Shown here one piece after another: positions 4,106 to 9,018 of a stretch of 9,018 nt of DNA. The notes beneath the pieces were generated by a model, which saw nothing but the letters and a program-made list of their open reading frames with translations, had not been told where the DNA came from and made no database searches. The first letter of the stretch is position 1. Every line of letters begins with the position of its first letter. The DNA comes from DASXMX01 sp036794395 (lineage in GTDB: Bacteria > Planctomycetota > Phycisphaerae > Tepidisphaerales > Tepidisphaeraceae). The position numbers and the translations under genes are program-made. The stretch is taken from positions 1-9,018 of the forward strand of contig DAIRGS010000285.1 in the NCBI GenBank assembly GCA_036794395.1, written 5' to 3'.

Positions 4106-7100
4106 ATGCCGACCGAGCTGCCCAAGAGTTATGACCCTGCGTTCATTGAGGCGGAGGCCGATCGTGTTTGGATGGAGGAGCGGCTGTTTCATGCCGATCC
4201 GGCCACGGCGGGGGAGCCTTATTCGATCGTGATTCCGCCGCCGAATGTCACTGGCGCGCTGCATCTGGGGCATGCGATCAACACCACGCTTCAAGATATT
4301 CTTGTGCGCGTGCATCGCATGCGCAGGTTCAACACGCTGTGGATTCCGGGGATCGATCATGCGGGCATTGCCACGCAGGCGGTGGTCGAAAAGCAGCTCA
4401 AGGAAAAAGAGAACAAAACGCGGCACGATGTGGGCCGGGAGGGGCTGGTCGAGCGCATCTGGGCCTGGAAGCAGCAGTACGGGGACCGGATTGTTGCCCA
4501 GCTCAAACGCCTCGGCTGCTCGTGCGACTGGGACCGCACGCGGTTTACGCTCGATGACATGTGCGCGCGGGCGGTGCGCGAAACCTTCTTCAAGCTGTTC
4601 AAAGATGGCCTCATCTACCGCGGAAAACGGCTGGTGAACTGGGACACGTTCTTGCAGACCAGCATCAGCGATGACGAGATCTATCACGAGACTGTGAAGA
4701 CATCGCTTTGGCATATTCGGTATCCGATTGAAGACAAATTAACCACAGAGAACACAGAGAACACAGAGAACACAGAGAAAAGCACCGAGAAGAAAGAAAA
4801 GAAGAGTGCAAGCGAAGAAGGCCGAGCCTCAGATTCTTCCTCTGTGTCCTCTGTGGGCTCTGTGGTTAATTCTGCTTCCCGGCCGACGCACATGGTGGTC
4901 GCCACGACGAGGCCTGAGACGATGCTGGGCGACACGGCAGTCGCGGTTCATTCGGAGGATCCTCGGTGGAACTGGGCGATTGGGAAGTTTGTCCGGCTGC
5001 CGCTCACGGATCGGCTGATTCCGATCATCGCCGACGACATCCTTGTCGATCCGAAGTTCGGCACCGGCGTGGTGAAAGTTACCCCGGCCCATGATCCGAA
5101 TGACTATGCGGTGTGGCAGCGGCACAAGGGGCAGCCGGATGAGATCGATCTGATCAACATCCTCCTGCCGGATGGCCGGCTGGTGGAAGATGCGCGGTGG
5201 AAGGCTTATGCCGGCATGAAGCGCGACGCCGCCCGGCTGAAGGTCGTCGAAGACCTCAAGGCGGCGGGATTGCTGGAAAAGGAAGAACCCTACGAAACGC
5301 AGGTGGGGCATAGCGATCGGAGTAAGACGCCGATTGAGCCGTACCTGAGCGATCAGTGGTTTGTGAAGATGGCCCCGCTGGCCGAGCCGGCGTTGGAAGT
5401 GGTGCGGGAGGGGATCATCAAGTTCTACCCGTCGCGGTTTGCCAATACGTTTCTGGATTGGCTGGGCGAGAAGCGCGATTGGCCGATCTCACGGCAGCTT
5501 TGGTGGGGGCACCGGATTCCGGTGTGGACAAATCGTGTTGGCTATGAGGCGGGATACAAGGCAACCTACGGTTCTAAACCCGATGGATTGGCAGTTGTCG
5601 AACATCGGTCGCTGCTTACTGTCGCGGAAGCGGCGGGCCGGATTGCAATTTCACGAACAGAGCTTCAGGAATTCATTTGTGTCAGAGACGAGTCTGATTC
5701 CGAGATTACGGAATATCTACTGAATTGGGGATACGAACAGGATCCCGACGTCCTCGACACCTGGTTCTCCAGCGCCCTCTGGCCGCACAGCACCCTCGGT
5801 TGGCCGGACAAAACTCCCGATTTGGAAAAGTGGTATCCGACCAGTGTCTTGGTGACGAGCCGGGACATCATCACGCTTTGGGTGGCGCGGATGGTGATGA
5901 CGGGGATGTATAACATGGGCAAGCGGGAGGGCGAGGCTCCTGCCGAGCGGGTGCTTTCCGAGGGGGACGCGGCTCGGCGGGAGCCTCGCACTCCCAAACC
6001 CCCTCACCCTCACCCTCTCCCGGGGGGAGAGGGGATAAGAGGGCGCTCGCGCGCGGAGGCGTCGCGGCTGGGCATCCCGTTTATGGATGTTCACATCCAC
6101 GCCACCATCCTCGATGGCAAGGGCGAGCGGATGAGCAAGACCAAGGGCAACGGCGTTGACCCGGTTGACGTGATCTCGACGCACGGAGCGGATGCGCTGC
6201 GGTTCACCCTGACGCAGATGGCGACCGAGACGCAGGACGCGAAGATGCGCGTGCAGCTTGTCTGCCCGCACTGCGGCCATCAATTTGATAATCCCGAAGG
6301 CAAGGCGCCGACGGTGGCCTGCCCGGCATGCAAGAAAATCATCACCCGCCCGATGAGCAACGCCACCGGCACCCCCGATGCGCCGCTTGCTCGCGCCACC
6401 TCCGATCGGTTCGATGTCGGCAAGCACTTTTGCAACAAGATCTGGCAGGTGAGCCTGCATTTTGTGATGGCCAACCTGGAGAAGATTGCGGCTGAAGACG
6501 TCGATGAAATGAAGTGGAGCCTGGCGGATCGGTGGATCGTTTCGCGATTCAACCGCACGCTGGAGATCGCCAACGGCGCGCTCGAGTCGTATCGGTTCGA
6601 TCAATACGCCAAGGCGTGTTACGACTTTTTCTGGGGCGATTTTTGCGACTGGTATGTCGAAGCTTCAAAACCGGCGCTGCGGGATTCGCGAAGGGCAGGC
6701 CAAACGGCCGCTGTCCTGGCGGGGGTGCTGGATGGGGCGCTGCGGCTGATGCATCCCATGATTCCATTCATCACCGAAGTGCTTTGGTGGCAGCTCAACA
6801 AGGTGCGCCCGCAGCGCGGATTACCCGGAAGAATTGAGTGCCCGCCAAGCGAGCGCTTGATCAAAGCGACCTGGCCCGCGGTGGGATCGTTTTCCGAGGC
6901 GGCGGAGTTCTTGTTCCCCAAGATTCAGGAAATCGTCGCCACGCTCCGCAACATTCGCAATCAGTACAACGTCAGTCCCAAGCAGCCGGTGACGGTTTCA
7001 ATTCAAGCGCCGGGAGATGCGAGCCGGACGCTGGGAGAGAACCGTGAGCTCATCGAACTGCTCGCCAGCTGTAAGATCAAGGACATTCTTCCAGCGCTGC

Positions 7101-7348
7101 CCGAGATGAAGAACGCGTTTCATACCACCGCGGCTGGGTGTGATTTGTACGTGGAGGATCTCGTCGATCCGGAAGCGGAAAAGAAGGTCAATGCCAAGCG
7201 ATGCGATGATCTGAAAAAGCAGATTGCCGCGTTGCGCGGGCGGTTGTCCAACGAGGCTTATACCTCCAAGGCCCCGGCTCATCTGGTCCAGCAGACGAAG
7301 GATCAGCTAACCGACGCCGAAGCCGAGGCGGCGAAGCTGGGGTGCTGA
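4106..7348 (+). CDS. valS: Valyl-tRNA synthetase with two in-frame repeat insertions
   Basis: Class I synthetase charging tRNA-Val with valine and editing mischarged threonine, in the cytoplasm. The product is 1080 residues; E. coli ValRS has 951. Order of parts: HIGH-type HLGH (53-56) after PPPNVTG; the CP1 editing domain with TTRPETMLGD (267-276) and GTGVVKVTPAHDPND (from 319); DVLDTWFSSALWPHSTLGWP (around 549-568); the KMSKS-type MSKTK (676-680); an anticodon-binding helical domain (about 778-960); and a C-terminal coiled-coil arm (about 1021-1080). Three parts are unusual. Residues 212-256 are encoded by a terminal-inverted-repeat element. Residues 607-656 are encoded by other palindromic repeats. 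C720-P-H-C723 and C739-P-A-C742 form a zinc-ribbon-like segment between the KMSKS loop and the anticodon domain. Residues 475-545 come from DNA of about 50% GC, lower than the rest. All catalytic motifs are intact and the frame is open throughout, so the enzyme is probably functional. Confidence 0.97.
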   Translation: MPTELPKSYDPAFIEAEADRVWMEERLFHADPATAGEPYSIVIPPPNVTGALHLGHAINTTLQDILVRVHRMRRFNTLWIPGIDHAGIATQAVVEKQLKEKENKTRHDVGREGLVERIWAWKQQYGDRIVAQLKRLGCSCDWDRTRFTLDDMCARAVRETFFKLFKDGLIYRGKRLVNWDTFLQTSISDDEIYHETVKTSLWHIRYPIEDKLTTENTENTENTEKSTEKKEKKSASEEGRASDSSSVSSVGSVVNSASRPTHMVVATTRPETMLGDTAVAVHSEDPRWNWAIGKFVRLPLTDRLIPIIADDILVDPKFGTGVVKVTPAHDPNDYAVWQRHKGQPDEIDLINILLPDGRLVEDARWKAYAGMKRDAARLKVVEDLKAAGLLEKEEPYETQVGHSDRSKTPIEPYLSDQWFVKMAPLAEPALEVVREGIIKFYPSRFANTFLDWLGEKRDWPISRQLWWGHRIPVWTNRVGYEAGYKATYGSKPDGLAVVEHRSLLTVAEAAGRIAISRTELQEFICVRDESDSEITEYLLNWGYEQDPDVLDTWFSSALWPHSTLGWPDKTPDLEKWYPTSVLVTSRDIITLWVARMVMTGMYNMGKREGEAPAERVLSEGDAARREPRTPKPPHPHPLPGGEGIRGRSRAEASRLGIPFMDVHIHATILDGKGERMSKTKGNGVDPVDVISTHGADALRFTLTQMATETQDAKMRVQLVCPHCGHQFDNPEGKAPTVACPACKKIITRPMSNATGTPDAPLARATSDRFDVGKHFCNKIWQVSLHFVMANLEKIAAEDVDEMKWSLADRWIVSRFNRTLEIANGALESYRFDQYAKACYDFFWGDFCDWYVEASKPALRDSRRAGQTAAVLAGVLDGALRLMHPMIPFITEVLWWQLNKVRPQRGLPGRIECPPSERLIKATWPAVGSFSEAAEFLFPKIQEIVATLRNIRNQYNVSPKQPVTVSIQAPGDASRTLGENRELIELLASCKIKDILPALPEMKNAFHTTAAGCDLYVEDLVDPEAEKKVNAKRCDDLKKQIAALRGRLSNEAYTSKAPAHLVQQTKDQLTDAEAEAAKLGC
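4737..4871. mobile_element. MITE-like CACAGAG element inserted in frame in valS
   Basis: Perfect 14-base terminal inverted repeats, AATTAACCACAGAG (4737-4750) and CTCTGTGGTTAATT (4858-4871), bound a 135-base segment, exactly 45 codons. The left arm continues as three copies of the 9-base unit AACACAGAG (4751-4777), translated as repeated ENT. The right arm carries CTCTGTGTCCTCTGTGGG, the same family inverted. The product is a hydrophilic Glu/Lys/Ser/Thr-rich tract (residues 212-256). TTAA occurs at both ends, either as part of the repeat or as a 4-base target duplication. Related copies lie at 14-55 and 8857-8895. No transposase is encoded, so any mobility would have to be supplied in trans. 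Confidence 0.85.
5925..5995. repeat. GGGAGGGCGAGGCTCC palindromic repeat in frame in valS
   Basis: The 24-base arms at 5925-5948 and 5972-5995 are reverse complements with two mismatches, around a 23-base spacer. The sequence resembles the GAGGCTCCCGCCGAGC intergenic repeat I associate with planctomycete-like genomes; that link is from memory. It is translated as REGEAPAER...ARREPRTP, directly after MYNMGK, where other bacterial ValRS proteins have a short loop. Confidence 0.75.
6001..6034. repeat. CCCTCACCCTCTCCC hairpin repeat in frame in valS
   Basis: CCCTCACCCTCACCCTCTCC runs into GGAGAGGGG. CCCTCTCC (6013-6020) pairs perfectly with GGAGAGGG (6026-6033). This resembles a dispersed repeat seen in many bacterial genomes. 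It abuts the preceding palindrome, so a tandem composite of two repeat families, translated as PPHPHPLPGGEG, makes up much of the second insertion in valS. Confidence 0.65.
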
Positions 7349-7400
7349 TAGCTGGATCGATCAGCTTCATTTGAAAACCTCTCGGATGCATGCGTCGCCG

Positions 7401-7483
7401 TTGTCATCCTGAGCGGGAGCGAAGGATCTGTTATCACGAGCGTCTTCCGATATCAGATCCTTCGCTTCCGCTCAGGATGACAA
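7401..7483. repeat. GTCATCCTGAGCGGGAGCGAAGGATCT inverted repeat
   Basis: Arms 7401-7430 and 7454-7483 are reverse complements over 30 bases with a single mismatch, around a 23-base spacer. This is a long stable hairpin in the 226-base gap between valS and the next gene. The family resembles a GTCATCCTGAGC repeat that I recall as widespread in environmental bacteria. It may terminate or stabilise the valS transcript, but no T-run follows. Confidence 0.8.
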
Positions 7484-7560
7484 ACGGGTTCGGGGCCTCA
7501 CCTGTTTTAGATCGCTTGTTCAAGCCTTCAAGGCGTTACGCAGAAACCCCTTCTTTCGGC

Positions 7561-7566
7561 TATGAT
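7561..7566 (+). promoter_or_regulatory. Candidate -10 box for the GlmU-like gene
   Basis: TATGAT matches the -10 consensus at 5 of 6 positions and would start transcription about 2 bases before the ATG at 7575, giving a practically leaderless message. No Shine-Dalgarno precedes the ATG, which fits. The -35 region is not recognisable, so this is tentative. Confidence 0.3.
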
Positions 7567-7574
7567 TCCCGCCT

Positions 7575-8825
7575 ATGCATGTGGTGATTTTTGAAGGTTG
7601 TCGGTGGGTGACGTTTGCACCGCTTTCGCTGAGCCGTCCTGTTTTCGCGTTGTCGACTGGGGCGAGCAGCCTGCTGGAGAAGCAGATTCGCCATCTTCGG
7701 CCTACCCGGCTCACGCTGTGGGTTCGGCCTGAGATGGAGGCGTTTTGCCGGGAGCGGATTTTGCCGCACCTGGCAATTCCCACCGAAATCAATCGTCCGC
7801 TTGATGATGACCCGGCTTTGCTGTTCAGCGGGCGCACGGTTCACTTTGGCGAGTTTGAATGGCTGTCGGAAGAAGCGGTCGCGCTGGATGAAGGCGAGAT
7901 CGTTCGCTTCGCGCACGTTCGCCGGCCTGGGCTTAGCCACGAGGATGTCATTAACAGGACTCCCCGGTGGCTTGAGCTTTTGAACTTGCCGCACACGACG
8001 CCGCGTGCGCGAATGGTTGATTCGCTTTGGGATCTGATTCACTGGAATGAAGAATCGATCGTTGAAGATTACGCCGACCTTTACGCGCAGGCATCAGCCG
8101 CCCGGCCCGCCGGGCCGTACCACATGATTCAAGAGGACGACGTCTGGCTCGGCCCGGATGTCAAACTCGGGCCGGGCTGCGTGCTCGATGCGTCCAAGGG
8201 TCCGATCATCATTTCGCGCGGCGCATCGATCGGCCCCAACGCGGTCATCATCGGCCCGTGCTGCATCGGCGCTCATGCCAAGATCCGCCCGCTCACGCAG
8301 ATTCGCGAGGGCACTTCGATCGGCACGATGTGTACCGTCGGCGGCGAAGTTTCCCACTCCATCATGCTCGGCTACTCCAACAAAGCCCACGAAGGCTTCC
8401 TCGGCCACAGCTACCTGGGCAAATGGGTGAACCTTGGCAGCGGCACGACCACCAGCAACCTGAAAAATACCTACGGCGAAATTCGCGCCCGCATCGGCAA
8501 GCGCGAGTTCCCCAGTGGCCGGCAATTTCTCGGCTCGGTCATCGGCGACCACAGCAAAACGGCAATCCTCAGCCGGCTCTCGGCAGGGGCATATCTGGGT
8601 TTCTATAGCATGCTCGATGGCATCGGCACGTCTACTCGGTACATCCCCAGCTTCACCTTCCAGACCGGCGATGGGCCGGAGCCGTATCAGATGGACAAGG
8701 CCATTGAAGTGACCAAACGAGTCTTCGTTCGGCGTGATCGGGAGTTCAATGACACCGATGAGCAGGTGATGAGATACGTTGCGCAGATCGCGCCGCAGGT
8801 TGAGGGCGGGGAGACTGTGGTGTGA
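7575..8825 (+). CDS. GlmU-like sugar nucleotidyltransferase / left-handed beta-helix acyltransferase
   Basis: 416 residues in two halves. The N-terminal half (1-180) has the pattern FEGCRWVTFAPLSLSRPVFAL (6-26) of the alternative GlmU/NTP_transf_4-type sugar nucleotidyltransferases. It lacks the classical LAAGxGTRM pyrophosphorylase loop. The C-terminal half (about 188-370) is a left-handed beta-helix of hexapeptide repeats (VWLGPDVKLGPGCVLD, ASIGPNAVIIGP). GHSYLGKWVNLGSGTTTSNL (277-296) resembles the GlmU acetyltransferase site; H278 aligns with the E. coli GlmU catalytic histidine in AGHLTYLG. The likely role is making UDP-GlcNAc or a related nucleotide sugar for the envelope. The family is confident by motif; the exact substrate is not. 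The start at 7575 has no Shine-Dalgarno but places the N-terminal strand correctly. It lies 226 bases after valS behind a hairpin, so it is probably its own unit. Repeats follow the stop. Confidence 0.88.
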   Translation: MHVVIFEGCRWVTFAPLSLSRPVFALSTGASSLLEKQIRHLRPTRLTLWVRPEMEAFCRERILPHLAIPTEINRPLDDDPALLFSGRTVHFGEFEWLSEEAVALDEGEIVRFAHVRRPGLSHEDVINRTPRWLELLNLPHTTPRARMVDSLWDLIHWNEESIVEDYADLYAQASAARPAGPYHMIQEDDVWLGPDVKLGPGCVLDASKGPIIISRGASIGPNAVIIGPCCIGAHAKIRPLTQIREGTSIGTMCTVGGEVSHSIMLGYSNKAHEGFLGHSYLGKWVNLGSGTTTSNLKNTYGEIRARIGKREFPSGRQFLGSVIGDHSKTAILSRLSAGAYLGFYSMLDGIGTSTRYIPSFTFQTGDGPEPYQMDKAIEVTKRVFVRRDREFNDTDEQVMRYVAQIAPQVEGGETVV

Positions 8826-8856
8826 TGGAAAAACTCTTCACCACGAAGGCACGGGA

Positions 8857-8895
8857 TTAACCACAGAGGGCACAGAGAACACAGAGGGCACAGAG
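8857..8895. repeat. TTAACCACAGAG 9-base periodic repeat
   Basis: TTAACCACAGAG is followed by ACAGAG hexamers at 8863, 8872, 8881 and 8890, exactly 9 bases apart. It is the inverted counterpart of 14-55 and of the same family as the valS element. Just before it, TTCACCACGAAGGCACGG (8838-8855) resembles yet another dispersed repeat (CACCACGAAGGCACGAAG type). Confidence 0.8.
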
Positions 8896-8915
8896 AAAAA
8901 CATACAGAAGAATTC

Positions 8916-8994
8916 TTAACCACAGATTTCGCAGATGCTCGCAGATAAGTTACTAAGATCCGGATTTCATCTGCGTAAATCTGCGCCATCTGTG
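8916..8994. repeat. TTAACCACAGATTTCGCAGAT inverted repeat
   Basis: The left arm CACAGATTTCGCAGATG (8921-8937, then CTCGCAGAT) pairs imperfectly with the right arm CATCTGCGTAAATCTGCG (8968-8985) followed by CCATCTGTG (8986-8994). CGCAGAT/ATCTGCG words recur about every 10 bases. The terminus TTAACCACAGA is shared with the CACAGAG family although the interiors differ. Confidence 0.75.
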
Positions 8995-8996
8995 TT

Positions 8997-9013
8997 GCAG
9001 CCCACAAGGCTGC
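8997..9013. repeat. Small palindrome at the right edge
   Basis: GCAGCC (8997-9002) and GGCTGC (9008-9013) form a perfect 6-base stem around a 5-base loop, directly beside the previous repeat. It may be the edge of another element cut by the window end. Confidence 0.3.
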
Positions 9014-9018
9014 GTGTC

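Noticed and set aside
4741..4780. Possible CRISPR or tandem-repeat array in valS
   Set aside because: The units are contiguous 9-mers without spacers and belong to an inverted-repeat element. There is no array geometry and no cas gene.
5717..6604. 295-codon - strand frame over valS
   Set aside because: Antisense to intact valS motifs and running through palindromic repeats. Its low-complexity Arg/His/Leu-rich composition is typical of a shadow.
1..9018. Composite transposon bounded by the inverted CACAGAG repeats at both window edges
   Set aside because: The edges are set by the window, not by biology. The family is dispersed, no transposase lies between the copies, and the enclosed genes are housekeeping genes.

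Overview
The window looks like chromosomal DNA from a fairly GC-rich bacterium whose intergenic regions are full of dispersed palindromic repeats. I lean towards Planctomycetota (perhaps Phycisphaerae-like). The hints are the repeat load, the lone ATP synthase gamma gene, the GlmU-like protein with a non-classical nucleotidyltransferase half, and the embellished valyl-tRNA synthetase. That assignment is inference; nothing here fixes the taxon.

Layout from left to right. A CTCTGTG-type repeat (14-55) precedes gmd (GDP-mannose 4,6-dehydratase, + strand, 202-1302). gmd converges on atpG (F1 ATP synthase gamma, - strand, 1505-2401) across a repeat-built spacer that holds a likely bidirectional terminator. 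A gene-free stretch of 442 bases (2402-2843) carries a candidate atpG promoter, a cruciform repeat and a cluster of a short octamer. Next is bioD (dethiobiotin synthetase, - strand, 2844-3593). It diverges, across only 18 bases, from a small two-helix membrane protein (3612-3995, +). Then come valS (4106-7348, +) and a GlmU-like sugar nucleotidyltransferase/acyltransferase (7575-8825, +), separated by a near-perfect 30-base inverted repeat. The right edge carries two more repeats.

The genes do not form one pathway. gmd and the GlmU-like gene both belong to nucleotide-sugar and envelope metabolism. atpG, bioD and valS are housekeeping genes that stand alone, without their usual operon partners inside the window.

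The most striking point is inside valS. Two unrelated intergenic-type repeats sit in frame within the open reading frame. One is a 135-base (45-codon) element with perfect 14-base terminal inverted repeats, related to the repeats at both window edges. The other is a compound palindromic element of about 50 codons between the catalytic core and the KMSKS loop. Both fall where the bacterial family has a variable surface loop, and the frame stays open. The same protein also has an extra CPHC/CPAC zinc-ribbon-like segment. At least seven repeat families occur in 9 kb, two of them recruited as protein sequence.
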